Positions 1 to 11,190 of a stretch of DNA of 64,000 bases are shown here, piece after piece. A program made the translations under genes and the position numbers. Origin of the DNA: Panax quinquefolius (taxonomy: Eukaryota; Streptophyta; Magnoliopsida; Apiales; Araliaceae); NCBI GenBank assembly GCA_020205615.1, contig CM035162.1, positions 43,576,464 through 43,640,463 on the forward strand, read 5' to 3'. Within the stretch, counting starts at the first letter, position 1, and each line of letters opens with the position of its first letter. The notes under the pieces are model-generated. The model saw only the letters and a program-made list of their open reading frames with translations. It was not told the DNA's origin and searched no databases.

Positions 1-2684
1 ATATCTTTAATAACTGAACAATAGTTACGAAGTACTATCGATAAATCAAAATAGCACTTCTTTTTCTTCAAAACGTTTTACACAACCATACTTAAGGGAA
101 TAATAATTATGACTCAAGTATATGAGCATTCATAAGTTCTTTTTGAAAAGGACAACCCGACACTAAGTCCGTAAGTCCGTCATAGCTTACGAGCACTTCT
201 GAGTGATCAGCTCATAGTACTCTATGTTAATCAACACTACATTCATTAAACGTATATACGTTTAAGTTATGGCAACCTCACGTGCCTGTCGTTTGACGAC
301 AAATAATTTGAGCATACACAATCTACCTTTGAAAACCACAACAATATTAGTTCGGTAAATCCTTATCAATACTTGATAGAATAACATAGCATATGTCTAA
401 CCGAAAGGATTGGCTTTGACCTTCCTCAAATACTAACTCATGTGAAGAATACATGAATCTCAAAGACTTGCCCAGATCGAACTGGAACAAGGGTTAGAGT
501 ACTTGCCTTTAGCGTCTGCTACAAATTATAACACGTGCACTGTACGTCTTTAAGGTCTCTACATTAAATGATAGCATAACATAGAACATTAGGTCATGAA
601 TGATCATACATGGTTCCTAAAGAATCTTACCCTACTTCTCAATCTAATTACATATTAGATTTGTTATTATCGCTTTGACTTTTAAATTAAGATCGTTCTT
701 TCATTCATTTGCAATTGAGTTAACTAAACCCTAAGTGTTCATACTTAAGGCTTAATATGTCTTAACAATGTTTCATTATAATCCTTGTCCAATTGGTTAT
801 TAATTACTAACCATGTTCTAATATAAATCTTTACTATTGTCTTGGTCTTGAGGCGGCGCATCGCAGTCACGGCATTATCAGACTTGGTGCATGATGCGAC
901 GTCGCCACTTACTCCTCAAAAATCCGGACACGGTGTCATGCGCGAGTCTCTATATTCTATCGGTCGCGCACGGCAAACTCTTGCAAAGAGTGTGCTCGAT
1001 CGTTTATTCACAAGCACGGCACGGGTCATTTGCCTAGGGTTGCCGCCGCGGCGCCAACTCTGTGCACCAGAAAATAATTTCAGTTTTGAAATTTTGTGAA
1101 CTTCCCAAACGCATAACTTCTGCGTTATAAGTCTGAATTGGCTCGTTCAAAAGCCTACGGTTCACAAATTACGTAATCTACTTGATTATTCAAGAATTTT
1201 ATCTATTTGACTTCGTTTGCTAAAAATTCACCTATTGGTTCATTTTTAACGAAAACGATAAACGTTCGTGAACGTTCAACGCTCGTTTCTTCGTTTTAAG
1301 TCAGAATCCGGTCATTTTCGAGTCCGTAACTCTATAATAACTAAAATGACTTGTTTCCATTGAAAACCAACATTTTTGATTTCGAATACAAAATACGAGT
1401 TCCATTCCGAGAATTTCACAAATTACCATGATAATCGCCCAATCTTCATGTAATTCTTTAACTCTTCATTATTAAACGTTCTTAATGGATTTTAATCAAC
1501 ATAAGATCATTACAAGTTATTTGCTACTCCAACTTATAATCAAAGTAGGTCTTGACTTATTCTCATAAGTTATTAACTTAAGTCCTTCAATCAAAATTCT
1601 CATGTTATATTCCACATACTAAACATCATAAGATAGGTTCTTCATGGTTCTAGCAACTTATTAATGTTCAAGTTGCTTTTTCTTTCAACTTATCCGGCTT
1701 AAGTTCATTCTTTAGTAACTTATTACACGCTATCATCCAACCCTCCCCCTTCTCTATCAATCCTATTATAGAAGAGATGAAGATATAAGAGAGGAGTCTT
1801 ACCCTTGAAGACTTCTTTTTGCTTTGGAAAACTATCAATGGTTGAAGTGGCTTATAAGTGCTTAAGTGACTTATTCTCCCTAACCAATAAGTAGCTTTAG
1901 GTTTGAGAGAAAAGTTGGATGAAAATGATCAACCAACACAAGAAATGAGCTTGGTATTTATAGGCTTGGCAAAGTGAGGGCAATTTAGACATTAAACCTC
2001 CCACCCCCTCATTTCCACCTCCTTACTATTCTTTACTTAACCTTTAAGTCTTCTTGCTAGCTACATAAAGTTCTTGGGCATCACACAAAATCCTTGCCCA
2101 TCAAGTCTACCCATGGTTCATTATTAGCTAATGGATCATAGTTTGGGCTCAATACTAATTCAATTAACTTATCCTTTGGGCTTGCTAATAATAATAGCTT
2201 ATTTCCTTGTTGGGCTTGCATTAATCAAGATGGGCTTTATTAACCAATTACTTTAGCTTGATAATTAATCCCACATAAGTTTACACCTTATACAAATTAC
2301 CTCAATTCTTTCATTAGGTTTTAATACCTATAATCCCAAATTAAGTCCGCATGGGATTTATTGCGTTTTCCATACTTAGATTATTATTACATAATCCATC
2401 TCGCCTCGATATTCTAACGTTACATATTTCTCGGAAGTTCAAAAATAATTCCCGAGCGATAAACGATGAATAGTGATTTTCGTAAACTTTCTCGGAAAAT
2501 ATTTATTTTCGTCTTGGAAATTCAAACACTTTAATTCATCCACGTAGTTAAAATACTACGAAGTTCCGACGTTTCTAGGTTATAGAACAACATTCATCTT
2601 CTAAATACACAATAATATTAAATAATATTATTTTATTCATTATTAAAAGAAATTACAAATGTTTGATTTTTCTGGGGCGTTACA
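1..2684 (-). mobile_element. LTR (partial) of a second Ty3/gypsy family, element E
   Basis: Read on the minus strand, the right edge at 2684 starts TGTAACGCCCCAGAAA, a typical gypsy LTR start. It abuts LTR sequence of a different family (element B), so E is inserted there. Minus-strand TATAAATA lies at 1955-1962, followed by a purine-rich leader and a donor-like AAG^GGTAAG near 1800, as expected for the promoter and leader of an LTR. A GC-rich patch (about 845-1070) contrasts with AT-rich flanks. No gag or pol is visible, and the other LTR end lies beyond the left edge. ATAAA at 2685-2689 would be the target-site duplication, but its partner is outside the window. Full element versus solo LTR cannot be decided. 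Confidence 0.7.
1955..1962 (-). promoter_or_regulatory. TATA box of LTR E
   Basis: TATAAATA on the minus strand, about 720 bp inside the LTR start at 2684. Transcription would run leftwards. The position fits the U3/R boundary of a long gypsy LTR. Confidence 0.55.
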
Positions 2685-4499
2685 ATAAATATTAAAGATT
2701 TATAATTCAATATATCCGGAGTTCAAAAATGTATAAATTGTCAACATGATAACTACTTTGTGGAGTAAAATTCAAGAATAATATTCATATATCAAAAATA
2801 ATTTGGACATAAAAGAAATCAATTTTTGTCGTGAATAGTACCCGAGTGAATAATATCTCGTGAATAGTACTTTGTGAATAGTATCCCGTGAATAGTATCG
2901 TATGTGTATAAGTGTCGTATATATGAATAGTACCCATGAATAGTACTTCGGTATGAAAAGCTTAAAATTTAACAAGAATGTTCAAAAAAATATTTCAGTG
3001 AAACGACACTAGATGAAGCGCAAATTTCAAGAATATTCTACTAATTTCAAAGAGTATAGAAGCAATACTTATCAAAATAAGTATAGAATTAGGAATATAA
3101 AATGAAATAATATTACTTACATACTACAGATTATGGAAAAAATATTATTTCTTACGAATATTGAATGAAAATAATATCCCTTACGAATATTTAACGAAAA
3201 TAATATTCCTTATGAATATTGAACAAATATAATATCTCTTACGAATATTGAACGAAGATAATATTCCTTATGAATATTGAACGAATATAATATTTCATAT
3301 GATTACGAAAAATAATCTCTTACGAATATGAAATAAATAATACCCCTTACCTTAAAAGGAAAGTAATTCCGACTAGTATAGCGGAGATATTCTTGAAGAA
3401 AACTTGTACTGTTTTGTACACTCAAAGCTTCCTTAAACTCAAAGAAATACGCTCAATATTATAGAAGAAGAATTCTCTGATTCTGGTGTGATTTTTATTT
3501 ATAAACTAAGCAACCTATTTAAAGGAGAATGACAGGATACTATTTAAAAAAAATCATGGGTGAACAGCTCTGAATTCACGGACGAATTCGGCAAAAAATT
3601 TAATTTTACTATGCTGCACTATGCAACACTATGCAAACACTATGCAGTACTATACAACACTATGCAATATAAAACAAAAACTGAGATAACTTTCTACCGA
3701 TGATTTTAAAAAATAAGTAAGTGGGGGTCCATGTAATAAGCCAAATTTATAATAAATACTTCATGACAAACCCCTTTTATTTATCACAAATCACTTGACT
3801 AAACACATTTTTAATCTTTTAACAATTATTCATCATTAATATTATAACTCGCAATATTAACAACCAGATCATTCCCAGGAAATAGGGGGCTTTCCAATAA
3901 GGACTTCTCCTTATTGGCGCGCAATTAGATGACCTAACCCCTTTCCTCGACAGAACTTTCTAGACATTATCAATAATGCAAATAATAATATGAATAACCG
4001 TGTCGTCTCATTTATTGATTTAATAATATAAAATATTGTACAGATGATACTGTGACAATCATTGAATCAATAATATGAGATACTATGCATCAACTACTAT
4101 GGCAATAATTGAATAAAATTGAGTGGCTTCTTACGTAAGCATCAATAATCAGAGATATTGTGTAATACCGTATGCTACTGTGCAACCACACGTATTACTG
4201 TACTTTTATCACCGGATATTTCAATAGTTAACGGTAAAAGTTTTGCTGTTATTTTTATAAAAAGGTTATTTCGGTCACTTTCTAAATCCGACAGTAATTA
4301 CGTTGTGGGGTCCACCAATGATTATGCCGTCGTACGAATATTCCCTAATAAAATGAATATTCCCCGACTAAATAAATATTTTATACAAAATTTGTAAATA
4401 TTACCCACAACTATAAAATTATATCAAATCCACACCTTATTATTCAAAATAACATTTAGAGAAAATTAAATCTTTATTCATAAAAGTTGGGGTCTTACA
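2685..4499 (-). mobile_element. 3' LTR (truncated) of element B
   Basis: On the minus strand the LTR starts at 4499 with TGTAAGACCCCAACTTTTAT. It carries the conserved U3 double-hairpin block (hairpin 1 at 3897-3914, hairpin 2 at 3878-3895, one mismatch). It then runs into ACTATTCAC-type repeats (about 2825-2950) and stops at 2685, where LTR E is inserted. Two local repeat tracts are present: degenerate CACTATGCAA units at about 3608-3672, and units of about 37 bp (TTACGAATATTGAACGA-like) at about 3147-3340. The remainder of this LTR should lie left of the window, beyond E. Confidence 0.8.
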
Positions 4500-4512
4500 A
4501 CCTCCCCTTTTT
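4500..4512 (-). other. Polypurine tract of element B
   Basis: On the minus strand AAAAGGGGAGGT sits immediately before the LTR start at 4499 and just after the pol stop. This is the plus-strand priming site expected of an LTR retrotransposon. Confidence 0.7.
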
Positions 4513-5172
4513 ATGAAATTTCGTCCTCAAAATTGGTGTACGTACCTGGTATGTCGAAAAGGTGAGGATACCTTATTTTCATGTCAGATTCTAACTCCCA
4601 GGTCATTTCCTCAATATCGTGCTTTCTCCATAAAACTTTGACTTGAGGTATAACCTTTGAGCGTAGAATATGTTCCTTCTTATCCAAGATTTTAACATGT
4701 ATCTCTTCATATGTTAAATCTTCCGCTATCACATCTGGTTCTAATTCAATAATGTGGTTTGGGTCTTCCACATATTTACGTAACATAGATATATGAAAAA
4801 CGTTATGAACACGAGACATACTTGGCAGTAAGGCGAGTCTATAGGCCACAATTCCTTTTTGGTCGAGTATTTTAAATGGACCAATTAAATCGAGGGTTGA
4901 GATTTCCTCTCTTCGTCGATTCTTGCTTCTAAAATAACGCCTTCTTGCACCTTCTTCTTCATATTCATCAGCTCTAAGTCTGTAGCTTGAGCAACTTTAA
5001 CTTTATCGATTAAAGTCGTTTCTACTCGTATATTTATTATCATCACGTAGGTCCCTAGAGTCTTTAACTCTATCTCCATCATTTGTAAGTTATACGAAAT
5101 GGGACTTTGTGTTAATAACATCGCACTCGTAACCGCATACGATCTTCTACTTAACGCGTTAACTACGACACT
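4511..5172 (-). pseudogene. Element B pol fragment: RNase H end fused to chromodomain, integrase deleted
   Basis: Minus-strand coding remnant of a Ty3/gypsy chromovirus polyprotein. From 5172 to about 4890 it encodes the end of RNase H ([18 protein letters not shown], degraded) and the linker after it, up to EARIDEE. From about 4885 to 4511 it encodes the integrase C-terminus (GPFEILDR-like, SRVHNVFHISMLRKYV) and a chromodomain-like tail (KVLWRKHDIEEMTWE). Compared with element A, about 970 bp holding the whole integrase zinc finger and DDE core are missing. The join falls in a GAGAGGAAA-like stretch, suggesting a microhomology-mediated deletion. The right edge joins plus-strand LTR sequence of A at a shared CTTTTC. 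It cannot be functional. Confidence 0.85.
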
Positions 5173-5361
5173 CGCTTTTCATGCTGGAGTACTATTCATG
5201 GATAATATTCATACATACGGCAATATTCATACATACGGTACTATTCACTCGGGTACTATTCACCCGGGGTACTATTCACGAAAAAAATTAATTTCTTTTC
5301 TGTCCAAATTATTTTTGATACGTGAATATTATTCTTGAATTTTAGTCCACAAAGTAGTTAT
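5172..5361 (+). mobile_element. Element A 5' LTR, left remnant
   Basis: Plus-strand LTR interior: an array of ACTATTCA(C) repeats followed by the stretch leading to the AAAGTAGTTAT that recurs in other copies. The left edge joins the B pol scrap, so the U3 and TATA part of this LTR is missing. The right edge is interrupted by solo LTR S1. The LTR resumes at 8169 after the duplicated GTTAT. Confidence 0.75.
5357..5361 (+). repeat. Target-site duplication GTTAT (left copy) of S1
   Basis: GTTAT here and at 8169-8173 exactly flank the LTR 5362-8168. Removing the LTR and one copy restores the host LTR order AAGTAGTTATCATGTTG. Confidence 0.9.
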
Positions 5362-5950
5362 TGTAAGACCCCAACTTTTTGAATAAAGATTAAATTTTCT
5401 CGAAATATATTTTTGAATATTATGGTGTGGATTTGATATAATGTTATAGTTGAGGGTAATATTTACAAATTTTGCAAAGTACGCAAGTTGTTATAAAATA
5501 TTTGATTGGTGGGAATATTCATTTTAACGGGGAATATTAAATACAACCAAGACAATCATTGGTGGACCCCACAACGGAATTATTATTCGGATTGAGAAAA
5601 CGACAAAAATACTTTATGAAAATAACGGCGGAAGTTTTACCGTTAAGCTGTTGAACTACTCAAGAGTAAAAGTACAATAATACTGGCGTGGTTGCATAGT
5701 AGCACGGTATTGATTATTGATGCTTACGTGAGAAGTCACTCGATTATACTCAATTATTGCTACTGAGAAATTTGCATCATATCTCATATATTATTGATTC
5801 GATTATTGTCATAAAGATCATACGCATAATATGTTATTTTATTAAATCAATAATTGAGGCGACAAAGTTATTTATATTATTAAATTGCAATATTTATAAT
5901 GTCTAGAAGTTACATCGAGGAGAGGTTTGGTCACCTAATTGCATGGCATG

Positions 5951-5987
5951 ATAAGGAGAAATTCTTATTGGAAAGCCCACTCTTTCC
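5951..5987 (+). promoter_or_regulatory. Conserved U3 double hairpin (S1 copy)
   Basis: Hairpin 1 is ATAAGGA-GAAA-TTCTTAT (5951-5968, one G-T wobble). Hairpin 2 is GGAAAG-CCCACT-CTTTCC (5970-5987). The surrounding block of about 105 bp, beginning ATGTCTAGAA and ending TCTGG-like, recurs in nearly every LTR of this family. Confidence 0.6.
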
Positions 5988-6700
5988 TGGGAACGACCTG
6001 GTTGATAAATATTCTGACTTATAATATTAATGATGAATGTTATTAAAATTAAAGTTGTGTTCGGAGTTGAATTTGGAGACGCGGACGTGATATTTGAGTC
6101 TGGAACGATGAAATTAGTAAAAATAGTCTATAAACACAAAAATTTTCTAGAATTCACTATTTGGTCAAAAAGTCAACAGTTGACTTTTTCGGGAAAAGTG
6201 AAACTTCAAAATTTCAAAATTTATATTTTTAATAAAAATGGTTTCATTGTGTTGGAATTATTTGTGTTAGTGAAAATCGATAATTATTTTGATAATAATT
6301 GATGTCTGGAGGTTATATTGACCAATCGGGTATTTAACCGAATAAATGAGTAATTGATTGCTATTATTTCACATGATTATAACTATTTGTTCACATGTGT
6401 ATACTATTGTTTCACAGTCTTGTTACTATTAGAGGAGTTGGTGCAAGATTGATAATACTTGCATGACTAAGTTAAAAACGAAGGTATAGATGGAGGTACT
6501 ATACTGTAATTCGTATTTTCACATGTCTAGAACTATTGATTCACATAATTTACTATTGAATCACATTATTTACTATTAGGGGAGGTGGTGCAAGTTTGAT
6601 AATACTTCCATGACTAAATTAAAAATAAAGGAAAAGTTGGAGGTATTGTACTGAAATTATTCGAGCCCCAAAATGTGCAATTATCGCAACTATATTTTTC

Positions 6701-6709
6701 TATAAATAG
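6701..6709 (+). promoter_or_regulatory. TATA box of S1
   Basis: TATAAATAG at the same relative place as in the other LTRs of the family. About 100-140 bp downstream is a GTAGGG donor-like site. It could still drive read-out transcription into element A. Confidence 0.6.
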
Positions 6710-8168
6710 AAGCTCATTCTTCCTTCATTTCTCACCAATTCACAAAAGCTTTAGAGCGATTATTATAGAGAGAAATTATAGAAAGAAGAAGAGAAGTCTG
6801 CTACCTCACTATTCCAAAGATCCAGCTTTTTCTAAAGGTAGGGAGTATTATTTCTTTCTTATCCATGAAGAGAACTTACATTATTCCATTCTTTATTATT
6901 ACATTGGAATAACCTATATCTGCTGAGCTACCCTATATATGGTGAAATTCTTACGTTGTTCCATTCTTTATCATTCTATTGGAACATCACATCACAAGGC
7001 GTTTTCGTCGGACTGGTTAAAATCTTTATTATTCTATTAGAAATATCCTCGTATGCGCTTTTACGCTTGGGATTCGATTAAAATCTTTATTATTTTATTG
7101 GAATATTCATACTCATGCATTTTACGTAGGAACTCGATTCCGTTATTTATTATTCTGTTGGAATAACCTGCCTGTGTGGTCTATCGCATGCCTGGTGATT
7201 TCTTTTGTTATTCCATTCCTTATTATACTCAGTTGGTTAAAGTTTTGACTTCTATACTCCATGAAATTAGTGGAATATCCTTGATATTTGCGCTTCATCC
7301 AGTATCTTTTCATGGAAATATTCTTCTGAGCATTCTTGAATTTTACTCTACAAAGCAGTATCATGTTGACAATTTGGACGTTATTAGTTCCTCGATAAAT
7401 TAATTCTTGAACTTGTTTGATTGAATTCTTATATTATTGTCATCATCCTCATGTTTATATTTTGTTGAAAGTCATCTGTGGCCTATAGTGCATAGATGGA
7501 CTTGGTATGATTATGACCGAGGATTATTCTTGTAATCATGGTAGTAATGTTACAAATGATGTGGAAAAAGTCCTCATTGGCCCGTAGAGCATTAATGGAC
7601 AATTGTTGGCATGATCATGACCATTATTGAATACACAAATATACTTGGGCCCGTAGTGCATGGATAATTATGGTCGTGATACTAAAGAATTTCCTTGGTC
7701 AGAAAAGTGCGGGGTGATTCGATGATGTGGATTATTTATTAAGATGAGTCCCAAATGATAAAAGTGATGAAAACCTTCTAAATCATAAAAGATAGTAGAT
7801 TTTATTCTCTACTTGACTCTTTTAATGAATTGCTTGTTCAATGATTAAACTTGATGGTTGTTATATTATATCGGTTTTTAACATTGTTGAAGGCTAACGA
7901 TAATATATTATCGCATTATCTTAGTCATAATATTTCCTCTCTTGGCCTAGTTGAGCTCACCCTTTTACTTTCATTGTTCTCTTCAGGAAATGAGAACGTA
8001 GCAGGGACTAGTCGGGGAACGGAGTGACGGGCCAGATGATAGCATTAGTAGTCCTCGCTATTCTGTGAAATAGTGTGATAATAATTGTAATGAGGACTCC
8101 TTTGTATTCTGTACCATGTATTTGACGACTCAGAATAGGTGATGTATACCTATTTTGGGGGCGTCACA

Positions 8169-9123
8169 GTTATCATGTTGACAATTTAGACATTCCTGAA
8201 CTCCAGATAAATTGAATTATACATCTTTAATATTTATCCTTGATCTCACTTAATTGAATTCTTATATCATTGTCATCATCCTCAAGCTTAAATTATGATG
8301 AAAGTCATCTTTTGCCCGTAGTGCATAGATGAACTATTGATTTGTATGATTATGACCAGGAATTATGTATCGGTATAATCATGACCTGTAATGTTACAAA
8401 TGATGTGGTAAAAGTCCTCATTGTCCCGTAGTGCATTGATGGACAATTATTTGGTATGATCATGACCATTGGTGATACTAACGAATATCATTGCCTCGTA
8501 GTGCATGGATAATTCGATGATGTGGATGTGATATTAACGAATATCATTGGCCCGTAGTGCATGGATAATTCGGTGATGTAGATTATTTATCGAATTGTGT
8601 TGCAAAGATAAAATATTGATAATGAACTTTTAAATAATAGAAGATAGTAGACATCATACTCCACTTGACTCTTTTAATGGATTGCTTGTTCCGCTGCAGT
8701 TAAACTTGTTGTGTATTGTATTCTATCAGTTTTTATACTGTTGAAGACTAACGATAATTTATTCTACATTATCTTAGTCATAATATTCTTTATTAGGCTA
8801 GTTGAGCTCACCCTTTTCTTTCATTGTTCTCTTCAGAAATGAGAATATAGATGGGACTAGTCGGGGAATGGAGTGATGGTCCAAGATGGTGGCTATAGTT
8901 GTCCTCACTATTCTATAAAATAGCGTGATAATAATTGTAATGAGGACTCTATTTGAGTTTGGATATTGTCTACGAGATAATATTCGTGTTAAAACTCTCA
9001 GCTTATGTTCTGTCGTATTATGCATGACAATTAATAATTGTGTAAATTAAGTTGTATTTGAATTATGTACCATGTATGTGGCGACTCAGAATAGGTTGTG
9101 TAGACCTATTTTGGGGGTGTCAC
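8169..9123 (+). mobile_element. Element A 5' LTR, right part
   Basis: Continuation of the LTR split by S1, beginning with the second GTTAT (8169-8173) and ending TTTTGGGGGTGTCACA at 9123. It contains four stem-loop units with CCCGTAGTGCAT-type cores (near 8307, 8416, 8490, 8540) and an acceptor-like TTCTCTTCAG before GAAATGAGAA at about 8837. No primer-binding site follows. The LTR end is joined directly to mid-gag sequence. Confidence 0.85.
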
Positions 9124-9836
9124 ACAAGTACTTTCCAGAAATTATTCGTCACATAAAGGAGGTGGAATTCATTAAGCTGGAACAAAACAATATGACTGTA
9201 TCGCAATATGAGGCAAATTTTGCGGAGTTATCCTGGTTTGCATCCCATTTGGTAGATATTGAGTAGCGTATGACGCGAATGTTTCTGTGAGGTTTGAAGC
9301 CCGAAATTCGTCAATACCTCATTTCTCACAAACTTTATTTATATTTAGATGTTGTGAATAGGGCTCAGTTATTGGAGCGTGATAAAGAATCAGCCCAACC
9401 AAAAGATAGCAGCCGGTAAAAAGATAATGGCCATACCAGTAGAAACAATTATCAAAACGGTGATAACAAACGTGGAGGAAATTATCATGCCAGAAATGGT
9501 AACCACTTCGGTGGTAATCCTAGGCAAGATAATATAAGAAATGAGTCAAGTGGAAATTTCAAAAAGAGAAGGTTCAATAATGATGGAAAGACAGCAGCAC
9601 CAACACCCATTTTTAAGGAAGGAGAAAGACCACCGGTCGTATGCTACAGATGCGGAGAAGAGGGACGCATCAGTCCAAACTATACGCAGCAACCCAAAGC
9701 GTATTTCAATTGCGAAAAAGAAGGTCACCTAGCTCAATTTTATCGTACAGTGAAGTCAAGTCTAGTCGGGATGGTGACACCAAAGGCTGTCCCAGACAAG
9801 TCAAAGTCGATAGTTCAAGGGAGAACTTTGTCGTGA
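9124..9836 (+). pseudogene. Element A gag remnant (capsid C-terminal part and zinc knuckles)
   Basis: Reads KYFPEIIRHIKEVEFIKLEQ at its start, matching the retrotransposon gag region of element D (about 47568 onward). It continues to a basic, Asn/Gly-rich linker and two CCHC-type knuckles. The primer site, leader and N-terminal gag are absent because the LTR end is joined straight to this point. In-frame stops occur (e.g. at 9264-9266 and after the FL at about 9286). Both knuckles are damaged: VCYRCGEEGRISPNY keeps the first two Cys but has Arg for His and Tyr for the last Cys, and YFNCEKEGHLAQFY has Tyr at its first and last Cys positions. Cys to Tyr fits G-to-A change. In an intact element Gag would form the particle and bind RNA. 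Confidence 0.85.
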
Positions 9837-10144
9837 CCTCCCAAAATGTGAGGAACCCGAATGAAGTTATCACGGGTAAGTTAATCATAAACTCTTATGA
9901 AGTCTATACCTTATTAGATATCGGTTCTACCCATTCTTTTATTTCACCTGTTTGTGCTCAACGTTTAAATTTGACTCTAGAGAAATTAGACTTTGACTTA
10001 TTTGTTGAGACTTCATTAGGAGAAACCTTCATTACATCCACTAGTCATATATCTTTTTTGATTCAAATCGACACTTCCACATTACTTGTTATTCTCATCT
10101 CTTTGAAAATACTTGCATTTGATGTGATTTTAGGGATTGATTAG
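9837..10144 (+). pseudogene. Element A aspartic protease remnant
   Basis: Retropepsin-like segment with LLDIGSTHSFIS. The catalytic Asp is codon 9917-9919, but the usual D-T/S-G triad reads D-I-G, a Thr/Ser to Ile change. Downstream AFDVILGID matches the conserved second protease motif, and a TAG follows at 10142-10144 where other copies have Trp-Leu (WLTTH). A frameshift separates it from gag. The family enzyme cleaves the Gag-Pol polyprotein. With the triad changed and a stop following, activity is very unlikely. Confidence 0.8.
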
Positions 10145-11190
10145 CTAACTACTCATCAAGCTAAAATTGATTATTTTCGTAAGGTTGTTAGCTTTTATAT
10201 TCCTAACCAACCTATTATTCGAATTGAAGAAACCAAACCACTAAAGTCAATCATTGTCATATCAAGCCATAAAGCCATTCGTTTATTAAAAAATAGATGT
10301 CAAGCTTTCTTAGCTCATGTCACGGATTTAAATAAAAATACGTCAGATTTGAATGATATTTCTATCGTTAATAAATTTCCTGATGTATTTCCCGAAGAAC
10401 TTCCTGGCCTACCCCCAGAGCGTGAAATAGAATTTTGTATTGACCTTGAACCCAGTACAAAACCCATTTCCAAAACCCCATATCAAATGGCTCCTATTAA
10501 ACTTCAGGAGTTAAAAATCTAACTACAGGAATTGTTAGATATCGGTTTCATTCGTCCTAGTACATCTCCTTGGGGTGCTTCTGTTTTATTTGTAAAGAAG
10601 AAAGATGGGAGTATGCGACTTTATATTAATTATCGGCAGTTGAATCATGTCACCATCAAAAAATAGGTACCCGTTGCCTCGCATTGATGACCTGTTTGAC
10701 CAGTTGCAAGGTGTTAAATTCTTTTCAAAGAATAATCTTCGTTCCGGATATCATCAGTTAAAGATAGACACTGATGACATTCCAAAGACTTCTTTAAGAA
10801 CTCGGTACGAGCATTACAAATTCCTAGTCATGTCTTTTGCATTGACTAATGCTCCTATTGCCTTCATGGATATGATGAACTGTGTATTCAAGGAATATTT
10901 GGATCATTTTGTGGTTGTCTATATTGATGACATCCTCATTTACTCCAAAATCCATGAAGATCGTGAGCAACACTTGAAGCTGATATTTCAAAAGCTTCGT
11001 GAATATAAGTTATACGCCAAGTTAAAGAAATGTGAGTTCTGGCTTGAGGAAGTAGCATTCCTTGGACACGTGATATCAAATCATGGATGGCTTGAGGAAG
11101 TAGCATTCCTTGGGCACGTAATATCGAATCATGGAATATCATTTGACCCGGTGAAGATTGAAGCAATACAAAGTTGGGAGTAACCTAAGT
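10145..11190 (+). pseudogene. Element A reverse transcriptase remnant
   Basis: Ty3/gypsy RT. The order is a linker ending FPDVFPEELPGLPPER, then [56 protein letters not shown], and [12 protein letters not shown]. The YIDD catalytic box is at 10920-10931. The first catalytic Asp is lost: the usual S-K-I-D-L-R reads S-K-N-N-L-R (codons 10731-10736). In-frame stops occur near 10520 and 10663, and the block ends at a stop at 11181-11183. A perfect-length 48-bp in-frame tandem duplication (11040-11087 and 11088-11135) repeats 16 residues ([16 protein letters not shown]), unlike other copies. It cannot be active. Confidence 0.9.
11040..11135 (+). repeat. 48-bp in-frame tandem duplication inside RT
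   Basis: Two adjacent 48-bp units (11040-11087, 11088-11135) differing at only three positions encode the same 16 residues twice. Elements D and the family consensus have one unit here. The reading frame is kept through the duplication. Confidence 0.92.

Larger units (their letters stand above)
5362..8168 (+). mobile_element. Solo LTR S1 (2,807 bp)
   Basis: Complete LTR of the dominant family, starting TGTAAGACCCCAACTTTTTG and ending TTTTGGGGGCGTCACA. It is flanked by the 5-bp duplication GTTAT with no internal region, the mark of LTR-LTR recombination. It holds the U3 hairpin block (5951-5987), TATAAATAG at 6701-6709, a donor-like AAAG^GTAGGG at 6838, stem-loop units near 7473, 7575 and 7647, and an acceptor-like TTCTCTTCAG at 7977-7986. 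It is nested in the 5' LTR of element A and so is younger than A. Short ORFs inside it are not supported as genes. Confidence 0.93.

Noticed and set aside
842..1099. 85-codon open stretch in a GC-rich patch
   Set aside because: It lies in the LTR of E on the opposite strand, no domain is visible, and the GC-rich patch resembles those of other LTRs.
6675..6926. 83-codon open stretch in S1
   Set aside because: It overlaps the TATA box and leader of the LTR, and its counterparts in D and H are not open, so it is a chance ORF.
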